Shown here: piece after piece, positions 25,407 through 35,554 of the stretch
How the letters are laid out: the number at the start of each line of letters is the position of its first letter
Numbering within the stretch: the stretch's first letter is position 1
DNA from: an uncultured Propionibacteriaceae bacterium
GTDB taxonomy: Bacteria > Actinomycetota > Actinomycetes > Propionibacteriales > Propionibacteriaceae
Reading direction: 5' to 3'
Length of the DNA stretch: 43,964 nt
NCBI GenBank assembly: GCA_936924635.1
Contig: CAKZHP010000125.1
Location: forward strand, 1-43,964
Made by a program: the position numbers and the translations under genes
Notes under the pieces: generated by a model
The model's input: only the letters and a program-made list of their open reading frames with translations
Told to the model about the DNA's origin: nothing
The model's database searches: none

Positions 25407-28073
25407 ATGGACCACCTTTCCTCAGTGTCCACCCACGTCCAGCCCGATGTCCGGGTGCGTGGTGCCCGCGAACACAACCTCAAGGACGTCGATCTCACGG
25501 TTCCGCGTGACGCGATGGTTGTGTTCACGGGCGTGTCCGGATCCGGGAAGTCCTCCTTGGCTTTCGGCACGTTGTACGCGGAGTCGCAGCGGCGCTACTT
25601 GGAGTCAGTTGCCCCGTACGCGCGGCGACTGATCGACCAGGCGGGTGTGCCCGACGTCGACTCCATCACCGGGATGCCGCCCGCAGTCGCCTTGCAGCAG
25701 CAGCGCGGGGGGCGCAGCGCGCGCTCCTCAGTAGGCAGCATCACCACGCTGTCGAGTGTGGTACGGATGCTCTATTCGCGAGCCGGTGAATACCCAGACG
25801 GTCAGCCGATGCTCTACGCCGAGGACTTCTCCGCCAACACCGTGCAGGGCGCGTGCCCCGAGTGCCACGGCATCGGCAGAGTGTACGCGGTGACCGAGGA
25901 GCGGATGGTGCCCGATCCCTCACTCACCATCCGGGAGCGCGCCATCGCATCGTGGCCGACCGCCTGGCACGGCCACCAGTTGCGGGACGTGCTCGTCGCG
26001 CTCGGCTACGACGTCGACGTACCGTGGAAGGATCTGCCGAAGAAGGATCGGGACTGGATCCTCTATACCGACGAGACCCCCTCCGTTCCCGTCCACTCTC
26101 GACTCACACTCGCCGAGGCGCGCCGGGCAATCCGAGCAGGAATCGAACCGAGCTACTCGGGCACCTTCGTCGGCGCGCGGCGGTACGTGCTCGACACTTT
26201 CGCGAACACGCAGAGCGCGTCGATGAAGCGCCGCGTAGCCCAGTTCATGAGCGCGGCGGTCTGCCCAGTGTGCCATGGGAGGCGGCTCAAACCCGAAGCA
26301 CTGACGGTGACGTTCCAAGGACTCGATATCGCGGACTTCTCAGCCTTGCCACTGCGTGAATTGGCTGAGCTCCTCGAGTCCGTCGTCGCCGAGTCTGACC
26401 GCGAGGGCGAGACCTCCGGCGCCGTGGTAGACGTCGCGACTAGACGTGGAGCCGTCGAGCAGCGCGTTGCTGCTGGCGGGTCCGCGCACTCGGCTGCGCC
26501 GGATGTCCGTCGCACACCGAATCAGTCTGTCGAGAAGCGCGCCGCGGCAGCCCGCCTGGGCGCAGAATTGCTGGACCGCCTGCGCCCCATCATCGATCTC
26601 GGACTCGGTTACCTCTCGCTAGGTCGCACTACGCCGACACTGTCCGGAGGGGAGCTACAACGACTTCGACTCGCCACGCAGCTCACGTCAGAACTATTCG
26701 GTGTTGTCTACGTCCTCGACGAACCGTCAGCCGGTCTCCATCCGCACGACGTCACCGCATTGCTGGGTATCCTCGACGGGCTGAAGCAGCGCGGCAACAG
26801 CCTCTTCGTCGTGGAGCATTCCGTCGACGTCATGCGGCACGCGGACTGGCTGGTCGACATCGGCCCCGGAGCCGGGGAACGCGGCGGGCGCGTGATCTAC
26901 AGCGGACCCACGGACGGGCTTGCGGAGGTCGACGAGTCGGTGACGCGCGGATACCTCTTCGGGGGCAGCGGCCTTCCACCGCACCAGCCCCGTGCCGCCC
27001 ACGACTGGTTGCAGCTGGAGCACGTCACCCACAACAACCTGCGGGACGTATCTGTGGCGCTACCGCTCGGAACGCTCACGGCTGTCACTGGCGTGTCAGG
27101 GTCGGGGAAGTCCAGCCTTGTCAGTCAAGTCCTGCCTGCCCTCATCGGCGCCAGGCTAGGAGACGCCCCTCGCGTCGAGGAGGAAAGCGCTGAGTCCGAC
27201 GCCCTGCTCCTCACTGACGAGTCCGATGAACTCGGAGGGTCGGTCGAGGGCGATCTCACGACCGTCCGGCGTGTGGTGAGCATCGACCAGAAACCCATCG
27301 GTCGCACGCCCCGCTCCAACGTCGCGACCTACACAGGACTCTTCGATCATGTGCGGCGCCGGTTCGCCGAGACGTCGGAAGCTCGGACACGCGGATACAA
27401 GCCCGGTCGGTTCTCCTTCAATGTCGCAGGCGGCCGTTGCCCGACCTGTGAGGGTGAAGGCTCCGTGATGGTCGAGCTGCTCTTCCTGCCCTCGGTCTAC
27501 ACCGTGTGTCCCGACTGCCACGGCACCCGCTATCAATCGAGCACCCTCGAGATCAACTGGCGAGGGCGCAACATCGCGGAAATCCTCGCGATGAGCGTCG
27601 AGGAGGCTCGAGAGTTCTTCGCCGGCGAGTACGACGTGATGCGCTCCCTCAGCTCGCTGGTCGATGTCGGGCTCGGTTATCTGCGCTTGGGGCAGCCGGC
27701 CACGGAGCTCTCCGGTGGGGAGGCGCAGCGTGTGAAGCTGGCCACCGAACTGCAACGAGCGCAGCGCGGCGACACTCTGTACGTGCTCGATGAGCCGACC
27801 TCCGGATTGCACTGTGCCGACGCAGACCGTCTCGTTACCCACCTTCAGACTCTCGTCGATGCGGGCAACACGGTCGTGATGGTGGAACTCGACATGCGAG
27901 TGGTCAGCTCAGCCGACTACGTCATCGAACTCGGGCCGGGAGCCGGTGACAACGGCGGCACAGTGGTCGCGTCCGGAACGCCAGCAGAGGTCGCCGCGTC
28001 GAGAAACAGCGCTTCAGCACCGTATCTCGCCGCCGCCCTCGCCGAGGCCGCGGCGCTGACGTCAGGGGCGTAA
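25407..28073 (+). CDS. UvrA-like excinuclease ABC ATPase (UvrA2/drug-resistance type)
   Basis: 888 residues with the full UvrA layout: Walker A GVSGSGKSSL near 42 and again near 562; zinc-module cysteines CPECHG, CPVCHGRR and the second pair CPTCEGEG and CPDCHGTRY; signatures LSGGELQRLRL and LSGGEAQRVKL; Walker B YVLDEPSAGLHP and YVLDEPTSGLH. It is shorter than housekeeping UvrA and the region between the first zinc module and Walker A lacks room for a full UvrB-binding domain, which points to the UvrA2 class. Such proteins occur as self-resistance factors to DNA-binding antibiotics. Low-complexity inserts lie near 335-375 and 590-620. It is the only large intact gene of the island. Confidence 0.88.
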   Translation: MDHLSSVSTHVQPDVRVRGAREHNLKDVDLTVPRDAMVVFTGVSGSGKSSLAFGTLYAESQRRYLESVAPYARRLIDQAGVPDVDSITGMPPAVALQQQRGGRSARSSVGSITTLSSVVRMLYSRAGEYPDGQPMLYAEDFSANTVQGACPECHGIGRVYAVTEERMVPDPSLTIRERAIASWPTAWHGHQLRDVLVALGYDVDVPWKDLPKKDRDWILYTDETPSVPVHSRLTLAEARRAIRAGIEPSYSGTFVGARRYVLDTFANTQSASMKRRVAQFMSAAVCPVCHGRRLKPEALTVTFQGLDIADFSALPLRELAELLESVVAESDREGETSGAVVDVATRRGAVEQRVAAGGSAHSAAPDVRRTPNQSVEKRAAAARLGAELLDRLRPIIDLGLGYLSLGRTTPTLSGGELQRLRLATQLTSELFGVVYVLDEPSAGLHPHDVTALLGILDGLKQRGNSLFVVEHSVDVMRHADWLVDIGPGAGERGGRVIYSGPTDGLAEVDESVTRGYLFGGSGLPPHQPRAAHDWLQLEHVTHNNLRDVSVALPLGTLTAVTGVSGSGKSSLVSQVLPALIGARLGDAPRVEEESAESDALLLTDESDELGGSVEGDLTTVRRVVSIDQKPIGRTPRSNVATYTGLFDHVRRRFAETSEARTRGYKPGRFSFNVAGGRCPTCEGEGSVMVELLFLPSVYTVCPDCHGTRYQSSTLEINWRGRNIAEILAMSVEEAREFFAGEYDVMRSLSSLVDVGLGYLRLGQPATELSGGEAQRVKLATELQRAQRGDTLYVLDEPTSGLHCADADRLVTHLQTLVDAGNTVVMVELDMRVVSSADYVIELGPGAGDNGGTVVASGTPAEVAASRNSASAPYLAAALAEAAALTSGA

Positions 28074-28224
28074 CCGGCTCTTGGCAGTTGACGGTGTAAT
28101 CGGGGTCGAGCGCGTCGGTGGCGGGTAGGGGTCGAGGTCTGCGAGCCGCGCTCGCCAGATGCGCCCGCGAGCGACTTGCGCCGTTCTCCAGACATGCGCG
28201 GCTCGACATGGAATGGTATTCCGC

Positions 28225-30222
28225 ATGACTGAGAACGTCGACGTTCCGCACCCCTCCGACGCCTTCACCGTACGCCGCCGCACCCTGCTCCTCGGCGCCA
28301 CCGCGCTGGGCATCGCGGGCGCGGCGACCGGCGCACCGACCGCCCAGGCCGCCCCCGGCGCACCGGTCCTCGAGACCTTCGACAGCATGCCCGTCGGCGC
28401 TCCCCCGGCCGGGGCCACGGTCAGCGGCACCAGCGCCCTGGTGGAGGCAGCCCCCTTCGGCGGGGCCGGCAACCGTGCCGTACACCTCACCGACACCTCC
28501 ACGACGACCCAGACCGTGCTCACGTTCCCGGCCCCCGCCGCCGCGCCGGCGATGAGCTTCTCCTTCGACCTCTCCTTCACCGACCTCTTCCAGAACGTCT
28601 TCGTCGCCATCCAGGGCACGGGCGCCAACCCGGCCCTCGGCCTGTGGAGGTTCCTCATCGGGCCCGCGTACGGCAAGAACCCCGACGGCCTGATCCAGGT
28701 CTACGACGGCACGGCCTGGAAGCGCTTGGGCGTCGTCCAGGACCTGACGCTGCGCGGCAACGTCACCCGCATCCGCATCGACGCCTCGACCACGGCCGCG
28801 GTGGTGCGCATCGGCGAGTACGCGTTCCGCACCACCGTGCGTGCCAGTGCGGCGAGCGCGATCACCGGTCTCCAGCTCGCGTCCAGCAGCTCCGCCGCGA
28901 CCGGCACGAACGTCTGGGTCGACAACGTCGGCCGGGCGTCCCTGGTGCCGGGAGACGTCACTCTGGAGGACGGTCTGGTGGCGACCGACATCATCACGCG
29001 CTACCCGTACGGAACCTCGACCGGGTGGACCCAGGTCGCCACGCTGCCGGTACGCCCCAACCGGATGCGGGACCTGGAGGTGCGCGTCCACGTGGCCAAC
29101 GCCTGGCACGACGCCCGCCTGAGCTCGCTCGGCGGTGAGGGCGTCGGCGTCTACCTGAAGCTCGACGACCCGCACATCGGTGAGCACCCCGTCACGGTCA
29201 CGGTCTACGACCGCGCCACCGGCACCGTGCTGTCGGCCCAGAGCCGGGCGCACAGCGTCGGGACGATCACACCCACCGTGATCGCGACGGAGCAGGCGCC
29301 CCAGCAGATCCGCTTCCCCGACGCGGTGCGTCTCGCCGACGGCACCTTCGTGCTCGCCTACTACCACGGCTCGGCCCACGCGGGAGTGAACGGCGACATC
29401 CGCGTGATCCGCTCCACCGACCAGGGCAGCACCTGGTCTGCTCCTGTCACGGTGCTCAGCACCCCGGAGGACGACCGCGACCCGAAGCTCGCCGTCCTCC
29501 GCGACGGCACGGTGCTGCTCACGACGTTCCGTACCGGCTTCGCGACGAGCAAGGGCCAGAACCTGGGCGTGTTCGTGCAGCGCTCCACCGACGGCGGTCT
29601 CACCTTCGGCGAACCGGTGAAGATCGACGGCGCCCAGCCCGGTGCCTGGGAGCACGGCCCGGCGCTGGAGCTGCCGAACGGTGACATCCTGCAGCCGCTC
29701 TACGGGTACGGGGCACGCGTCGCACGGTCCACCGACGGGGGCCGTACGTTCCCTGCCGCCAATGAGGTGCTGGTGGTGCCGGAGACCCCGAGCCGCGCCT
29801 ACCAGGAGCCCAACCTGGTGCGGCTGCCCAGCGGGGAGATCATCATGTCGATCCGCACCAGCGACCGCACCTGGGGCCAGGAGACGTACATGACCCTGAG
29901 CCGCTCCCACGACGACGGCCGCACCTGGTCGCCGCTCGAGCAGACCGACATGCCCACGTCGTCGCACCACACGCTGCTGGCCCGCGACGGCTCGGTGCTG
30001 GTGGCGTGGGGCAACCAGTGGCAGGACGCGCGTCCCACGTACGTCACGCGCATCACCGACCCCAGCGGCCCCTGGGTCGGCTACACGCACGTGCCGCTGT
30101 ACAGCTCCACGTGGCATGACCAGGCGAACCCCACCACGGTGCAGCTCGACGACGGGTCGTTCCTCACGTTCGGGTACGACGTCGTGGCGCGCACCCTGGT
30201 GCAGATCCACCACCGCGGCTGA
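28225..30222 (+). CDS. Tat-exported sialidase (exo-alpha-sialidase, BNR repeat)
   Basis: 665 residues. The start ATG 28225 gives a twin-arginine signal, VRRRTLLLGATALGIAG, with cleavage near AQAAPG, so the folded protein is exported. Residues about 50-270 are a beta-rich carbohydrate-binding-like domain (with a bridging segment to about 370). The six-bladed sialidase domain starts near 375 with IRFPDAVRLADG, which carries the Arg of the family's RIP-type motif. Four Asp-boxes follow: STDQGSTW, STDGGLTF, STDGGRTF and SHDDGRTW. NLVRLPSGEIIMSIR and HHTLLARDG are also typical. It would release terminal sialic acid or a related sugar outside the cell. The ribosome site is weak; ATG 28213 is an alternative. 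Confidence 0.85.
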   Translation: MTENVDVPHPSDAFTVRRRTLLLGATALGIAGAATGAPTAQAAPGAPVLETFDSMPVGAPPAGATVSGTSALVEAAPFGGAGNRAVHLTDTSTTTQTVLTFPAPAAAPAMSFSFDLSFTDLFQNVFVAIQGTGANPALGLWRFLIGPAYGKNPDGLIQVYDGTAWKRLGVVQDLTLRGNVTRIRIDASTTAAVVRIGEYAFRTTVRASAASAITGLQLASSSSAATGTNVWVDNVGRASLVPGDVTLEDGLVATDIITRYPYGTSTGWTQVATLPVRPNRMRDLEVRVHVANAWHDARLSSLGGEGVGVYLKLDDPHIGEHPVTVTVYDRATGTVLSAQSRAHSVGTITPTVIATEQAPQQIRFPDAVRLADGTFVLAYYHGSAHAGVNGDIRVIRSTDQGSTWSAPVTVLSTPEDDRDPKLAVLRDGTVLLTTFRTGFATSKGQNLGVFVQRSTDGGLTFGEPVKIDGAQPGAWEHGPALELPNGDILQPLYGYGARVARSTDGGRTFPAANEVLVVPETPSRAYQEPNLVRLPSGEIIMSIRTSDRTWGQETYMTLSRSHDDGRTWSPLEQTDMPTSSHHTLLARDGSVLVAWGNQWQDARPTYVTRITDPSGPWVGYTHVPLYSSTWHDQANPTTVQLDDGSFLTFGYDVVARTLVQIHHRG

Positions 30223-30230
30223 CCGACCAC

Positions 30231-30258
30231 GGCCCGGGGCGAGCGCTCGCCCCGGGCC
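30231..30258. terminator. Perfect GC palindrome after the sialidase gene
   Basis: GGCCCGGGGCGAGC is followed at once by its reverse complement (28 bases, ends 36 bases after the sialidase stop), giving a 12-bp or longer stem with a minimal loop. No T-run; probably a structural terminator. Confidence 0.65.
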
Positions 30259-30572
30259 GCGCCATGCCCGGTCCGTGGGCATTCCGATGTACGGCGAGGT
30301 GGCCGCCGAGCAGCCCACCCTGACTGAAACACTCACGCCCTATTCGTGATTCGCTTCCCAGTGGGACATCAATCTCTCGGCCTTTCCACAGTCGGCACAG
30401 CGAGGTGATCCTTCATTGCCCTTCCTGCTTCCAGGCCAGTTGGAATTTCCGTTGCCAAGAACTCGCCCCGACAGGTGCTCCATTACGTCTCACCCCACCC
30501 CGGCAGCCAGTCGACAGCCACGTGGTCTGGGAGGCCCTCCAGAGGCACACCGCCCGCCGGAGCGGTAGCCGG
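30259..30572. other. Gene-free stretch between convergent genes
   Basis: About 310 bases, visibly poorer in GC than its surroundings around 30310-30440. I see no convincing reading frame, tRNA-like or repeat structure on either strand. It may be remnant DNA. Confidence 0.4.
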
Positions 30573-31427
30573 TCAGCGCACCGGCAGGGTCACGCAGGGC
30601 TGCCTGCCGTACCCGGTGACCTCCAGCCGGTCGCCGCAGACGGCGACGATCGCGTACGCGGTTCGCGGTGTCTCCACCATGCCCTGCATCGTCAGCACGG
30701 GCAGGCCGTCGACCGTACGCAGGTTGCCCGCGTGGTGGTGACCCGTCAGCACCGCCGCGGCGGCCGGGTGCGCGGCGATCTCGGCAGCCAGCGCGTCACC
30801 TCCCCACAGGCTGGCCTCGAGCCGGTCGTCCAGCGGGTGGTGGATCATCACCACCGCGCGGTGGCCCGCCTCGGCGGCCACGTCCAGCTGCCCCATGAGC
30901 CAGGCATGCTGGTCGTCGGCGAGCCCACCGTTGTAGTAGTGCGCGTTGGCGGCGCCCTGCTCCGTCAGCTCCGCCAGGCGACGCTCGGCCTCCGCGCGCA
31001 GCGGGTCGCCCTCCCCGCACGCCTCCAGGCTGACCTGGTTGCCGTTCAGCATCACGAACCGCCAGCCGGCGTGCTCGAAGGCGTACCAAGGGGCCGGCAT
31101 CCCGTACGCCTCGCACAGCTGCTCCACCGGCACCGGCGTGCCGCTGGGCGAGAGGAAGTCGTGGTTGCCGAGCACGTGGCTGACCGGCGCCCGGGACCCC
31201 TGCAGCACGCCCAGCGGCGCTGACGCGTGTGACGGGTCGCGGTCGACGAGGTCACCCAGGTGCACCGTGAACGCCAGGTCGTGCCGGTTGAGCTCCGCCA
31301 CCGCCTCGCTCAGCCGCAGCAGTGAGGCGCGGTAGTAACGCTCCATCGCGTCGGTGATGTCGTCGGGGGCGTCGGCGTACTGGCAGTCGGCGATCACGCC
31401 GAACCGGAACAGTGCCTCCTCGCTCAT
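30573..31427 (-). CDS. Metallophosphoesterase, ADP-ribose/CDP-alcohol diphosphatase (ADPRM)-like
   Basis: 284 residues. The five metallophosphatase motifs are present: GVIADCQYAD (D14, Q16), HLGDLVDRD, LGNHDF, MIHHPLD and TGHHHAGN. GVIA-D-x-QYAD followed by RYYRASLLRLSEAV is the pattern of the Mn-dependent ADP-ribose/CDP-alcohol diphosphatase group, which cleaves the pyrophosphate of ADP-ribose, CDP-choline and similar compounds. Cytoplasmic, no signal. A TAGCGT box 6 bases before ATG 31427 suggests a leaderless mRNA. It stands alone, downstream of DUF3052 on the same strand with a 56-base gap. Confidence 0.83.
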   Translation of the reverse strand: MSEEALFRFGVIADCQYADAPDDITDAMERYYRASLLRLSEAVAELNRHDLAFTVHLGDLVDRDPSHASAPLGVLQGSRAPVSHVLGNHDFLSPSGTPVPVEQLCEAYGMPAPWYAFEHAGWRFVMLNGNQVSLEACGEGDPLRAEAERRLAELTEQGAANAHYYNGGLADDQHAWLMGQLDVAAEAGHRAVVMIHHPLDDRLEASLWGGDALAAEIAAHPAAAAVLTGHHHAGNLRTVDGLPVLTMQGMVETPRTAYAIVAVCGDRLEVTGYGRQPCVTLPVR

Positions 31428-31433
31428 GGCGCC

Positions 31434-31439
31434 ACGCTA
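31434..31439 (-). promoter_or_regulatory. Leaderless-type -10 box of the phosphoesterase
   Basis: TAGCGT on the minus strand, 6 bases before ATG 31427. Confidence 0.5.
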
Positions 31440-31483
31440 TCGCGGGGGCTGACCGGTACCGAGACTGGAGACGCAGGAGCTGC

Positions 31484-31897
31484 TCAGCGGCGGCCGCCCT
31501 TGGGGCGTACCAGCTTGTGGGCGGCCCACTGCTTGGACAGGTTCACCGTCGAGGTCAACGACAGGCCCGCGGTGAGGGCACCCTCGGCGATGTCGGCCTG
31601 CGGCACGTGACCCTCGCGGCCGACCTTGGGGGTCAGCAGCCAGACCACGCCGTCGGACGACAGGTCGGTCAGCGCGTCGACGAGTGCGTCGACGACGTCT
31701 CCGTCCTCCAGCCGCCACCACAGCAGCACGGCGTCGACGGCCTCGTCGGCCTCCTCGACCATGTCCGCGTCGATCACCTCCATCACCGCGGTGCGCAGCT
31801 CCTCGTCGGTGTCGGAGTCCCAGCCCAGCTCCTGCACGACCATGCCCTGGGCCAGGCCCATGAGCTGCTTGGTGTCGGCGGCACCCGTCCTCGTCAT
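31484..31897 (-). CDS. DUF3052 family protein
   Basis: 137 residues from ATG 31897, with GAGGAG as ribosome site. Family features: QLMGLAQGMVVQELGWDSD at the start, an acidic middle (VEEADEAVDAVLLWWR) and VVWLLTPKVGREGHV followed by ADIAEGALTAGLSLTSTV. Function unknown. In actinobacteria the gene is often the immediate neighbour of aceE, as here, where it starts 14 bases after the aceE stop and is probably co-transcribed. Confidence 0.92.
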   Translation of the reverse strand: MTRTGAADTKQLMGLAQGMVVQELGWDSDTDEELRTAVMEVIDADMVEEADEAVDAVLLWWRLEDGDVVDALVDALTDLSSDGVVWLLTPKVGREGHVPQADIAEGALTAGLSLTSTVNLSKQWAAHKLVRPKGGRR

Positions 31898-31911
31898 CGC
31901 CCCTGTGCTCC

Positions 31912-34671
31912 TCAGGAGTCGCCGCCGACCGCGCCGGAGGCACCGGACGCGGGGTCGTCGATCTTCCACTTGTCGTACGCCTCGCTGGCCCACTCCATGG
32001 GCACGTCGCCGGTGCGACCCAGCTGGCGCAGCGCCGCCACTGCGATCGACGGGCCGTCGATCTTCAGGTAGCGCCGTGCCGCCGCGCGGGTGTCGGAGAA
32101 GCCGAAGCCGTCGGCGCCCAGGGCGAAGAAGTCTCCCGGCACGTACGGCGCCAGCAGGTTCTGCTGCTCGGTGGCGTAGTCGGAGACCGCGATCACGGGG
32201 CCCGGGCGGTCGGTGAGCCGCTGCGTCACGTACGGGACCCGGTCGCCGCCGTCGTCGAAGTTGGCCTTGTTCGCCGCGATCGCCTCGCGCGACAGCTCGA
32301 TCCAGCTGGTCACGCTCCACACGTCGGCGACGATGCCGTACTCCTCCTTCAGCAGCTGCTGTGCCTCGAGCGCCCACGGCACCGCCACGCCGGAGGCGAG
32401 CAGCTGGCAGCGGCGCGCGTCCTCACCGACACCGTCGCCGTTGCCCGCGGCCAGCAGGTACATGCCCTTGCGGATGCCCTCGGCGTCGACGTCCTCCGGC
32501 TCCGCCGGCTGCGGCATCGGCTCGTTGTACACGGTGAGGTAGTAGATGACGTCGCGAGCGTTCTCGCCGTACATCTCCTCCAGGCCGGCCTCCATGACGT
32601 GCGCCAGCTCGTAGGCGTACGCGCAGTCGTAGGACTTCACCGCCGGGTTGGTCATCGCCAGCAGCGGGGAGTGCCCGTCCATGTGTTGCGTGCCCTCGCC
32701 GGTCAGGGTGGTCTTGCCGGCCGTGGCGCCGATCAGGAAGCCGCGCGCCAGCTGGTCGGCCGCCGCCCAGATGAAGTCACCCGTGCGCTGGAAGCCGAAC
32801 ATCGAGTAGAAGACGTAGACCGGCACCATGGGCACACCGTGCGTCGCGTACGCCGTGCCGGCCGCCGTGAATGCGCCCACCGAGCCGGCCTCGTTGATGC
32901 CGGTGTGGTAGATCTGCCCGCTGATCGACTCCCGGTAGGCGAGCATCAGCTCGTTGTCGACCGGGGTGTAGTTCTGGCCGTGGGGGTTGTAGATCTTCAG
33001 CGTCGGGAAGAACGCATCCATGCCGAACGTGCGCGCCTCGTCGGGGATGATCGGCACCACGTGCTTGCCGAACTCCTTGTCGCGCAGCAGGTCCTTGAGC
33101 AGCCGCACCCAGGCCATGGTGGTCGCGATGGGCTGGTTGCCCGAGCCCTTCTTGACACCCTCGTACGCCTTCGGGCCGGGCAGCGTGAGCGCCTTGGACT
33201 GCTTGCCGCGCCGCTCGGGCAGGTAGCCGCCGAGCGCCTTGCGCCGCTCCAGCATGTACTGGATGCGCCGGTCCTCGGGCCCCGGGTGGTAGTAGGGAGG
33301 CAGGTACGGGTCGGCCTCGAGCACCTCGTCGGTGACCGGCACACCGGTGCGGTCGCGGAAGGTCTTGAGGTCGTCGAGCGCCAGCTTCTTCATCTGGTGC
33401 GTGGCGTTACGGCCGGCGAAGTGCGACCCCAGGAAGTAGCCCTTGATGGTGTGGGCCAGGATCACCGTCGGGGCGCCGGTGAAGTCGGTCGCCGCCTTGT
33501 ACGCCGCGTACACCTTCCGGTAGTCGTGGCCGCCGCGGTTGAGGCGCCAGATGTCGTCGTCGGACCAGTCCTTCACCATCGCCGCGGTCCGCGGGTCACG
33601 ACCGAAGAACTTGTCCCGCACGTACGCACCGTCGTTGGCCCGGAACGTCTGGTAGTCGCCGTCAGTGGTGGTGTTCATCACGTTGACGAGCGCACCCTCG
33701 GAGTCGGCCTCCAGCAGCGGGTCCCAACCCGATCCCCAGATCACCTTGATGACGTTCCAGCCCGCGCCGCGGAAGAACGCCTCCAGCTCCTGGATGATCT
33801 TGCCGTTGCCGCGCACGGGGCCGTCGAGGCGCTGCAGGTTGCAGTTGACGACGAAGGTGAGGTTGTCGAGCTCCTCCATCGCAGCCCACTGCAGGAAGCC
33901 GCGGGACTCCGGCTCGTCCATCTCGCCGTCGCCGAGGAACGCCCAGACCTGCTGGTCGGAGGTGTCCTTGAGGCCGCGGTTGTGGAGATAACGGTTGAAC
34001 GACGCCTGGTAGATGGCGTTCATGGGTCCGATGCCCATCGACACCGTCGGGAACTGCCAGAAGTCGGGCATCTGGCGGGGGTGCGGGTAGGACGGGAGGC
34101 CCAGCCGCAGCCCGTTGACGACGTGGCTGTGCTCCTGACGGAAGCCGTCGAGCTGGTCGGTGGTGAGCCGCCCCTCGAGGAACGCCCGGGCGTACATGCC
34201 GGGGGACGCATGGCCCTGGAAGAAGATCTGGTCGCCTCCCCCAGGGGCGTCCTGCCCGCGGAAGAAGTGGTTGAAGCCGACCTCGTACAGGGTCGCCGAC
34301 GACGCGTACGAGGAGATGTGACCGCCGACGCCGATGCCGGCCCGCTGCGCGCGGTGCACCATGATCGCGGCGTTCCAGCGCAGCAGGTGGCGGTACTCGC
34401 GCTCGATCGACTCGTCGCCGGGGTACTCCGGCTCGATGGCCTTGGGGATGGTGTTGACGTAGTCGGTGGCCGTCAGCGACGGCACGCCGATCTGCTTCTC
34501 CCGAGCGCGGTCCAGCAGCCGCAGCATGATGTAGCGCGCACGGTTGCGGCCGTCAGCCTCGATCAGCCCGTCCAGCGACTCCAGCCACTCGCCCGTCTCT
34601 TCGGGGTCGGTGTCGGGAAGGTTCGTGGGCAGCCCGTTGAGGATGGGGCCGACCTCGTCGCTCTGGGTCAC
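31912..34671 (-). CDS. aceE: Pyruvate dehydrogenase E1 component, homodimeric
   Basis: 919 residues, normal for the homodimeric E1. It decarboxylates pyruvate with thiamine diphosphate and passes the acetyl group to the lipoyl E2, forming acetyl-CoA. The thiamine diphosphate motif GDGEMDEP, followed by VVNCNLQRLDGPV, is intact; IKVIWGSGWDPLL, HTIKGYFLGSHF and the C-terminal GDFFALGADGFGFSDTR are equally typical. GTG 34671 follows an AAAGG ribosome site. E2 and E3 genes are not in the window. It is followed by DUF3052. Its product feeds the fatty-acid cluster further right. Confidence 0.97.
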   Translation of the reverse strand: MTQSDEVGPILNGLPTNLPDTDPEETGEWLESLDGLIEADGRNRARYIMLRLLDRAREKQIGVPSLTATDYVNTIPKAIEPEYPGDESIEREYRHLLRWNAAIMVHRAQRAGIGVGGHISSYASSATLYEVGFNHFFRGQDAPGGGDQIFFQGHASPGMYARAFLEGRLTTDQLDGFRQEHSHVVNGLRLGLPSYPHPRQMPDFWQFPTVSMGIGPMNAIYQASFNRYLHNRGLKDTSDQQVWAFLGDGEMDEPESRGFLQWAAMEELDNLTFVVNCNLQRLDGPVRGNGKIIQELEAFFRGAGWNVIKVIWGSGWDPLLEADSEGALVNVMNTTTDGDYQTFRANDGAYVRDKFFGRDPRTAAMVKDWSDDDIWRLNRGGHDYRKVYAAYKAATDFTGAPTVILAHTIKGYFLGSHFAGRNATHQMKKLALDDLKTFRDRTGVPVTDEVLEADPYLPPYYHPGPEDRRIQYMLERRKALGGYLPERRGKQSKALTLPGPKAYEGVKKGSGNQPIATTMAWVRLLKDLLRDKEFGKHVVPIIPDEARTFGMDAFFPTLKIYNPHGQNYTPVDNELMLAYRESISGQIYHTGINEAGSVGAFTAAGTAYATHGVPMVPVYVFYSMFGFQRTGDFIWAAADQLARGFLIGATAGKTTLTGEGTQHMDGHSPLLAMTNPAVKSYDCAYAYELAHVMEAGLEEMYGENARDVIYYLTVYNEPMPQPAEPEDVDAEGIRKGMYLLAAGNGDGVGEDARRCQLLASGVAVPWALEAQQLLKEEYGIVADVWSVTSWIELSREAIAANKANFDDGGDRVPYVTQRLTDRPGPVIAVSDYATEQQNLLAPYVPGDFFALGADGFGFSDTRAAARRYLKIDGPSIAVAALRQLGRTGDVPMEWASEAYDKWKIDDPASGASGAVGGDS

Positions 34672-34741
34672 GGTGCGTCGCCTTTCATGTGCGAGAAGAC
34701 ATGCTCGATCTAGGTCATCTTGTCACGTCGCTGCGGCGCGG

Positions 34742-35550
<809 letters not shown>

Positions 35551-35554
<4 letters not shown>

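Larger units (their letters stand above)
22674..28080. mobile_element. Decayed integrated island next to tRNA-Val
   Basis: Between the tRNA and the sialidase lie an inactive serine integrase, a possible excisionase remnant, a broken MFS gene, a DUF488 gene and a UvrA-like gene. Codon use here is visibly less GC-extreme than in flanking genes (for example more A/T at third positions in the UvrA-like gene). I could not find a second copy of the tRNA 3' end near 28080, so the right border is set only by the change in coding style. Confidence 0.5.

Noticed and set aside
28074..28224. Copy of the tRNA-Val 3' end as right attachment site of the island
   Set aside because: I compared the last 25 bases of the tRNA with this stretch and found no convincing repeat.
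27922..30336. 804-residue minus-strand open frame over the sialidase
   Set aside because: Gly/Arg/Val-rich shadow of the sialidase gene with no domain pattern; the plus strand has a clear Tat signal and Asp-boxes.
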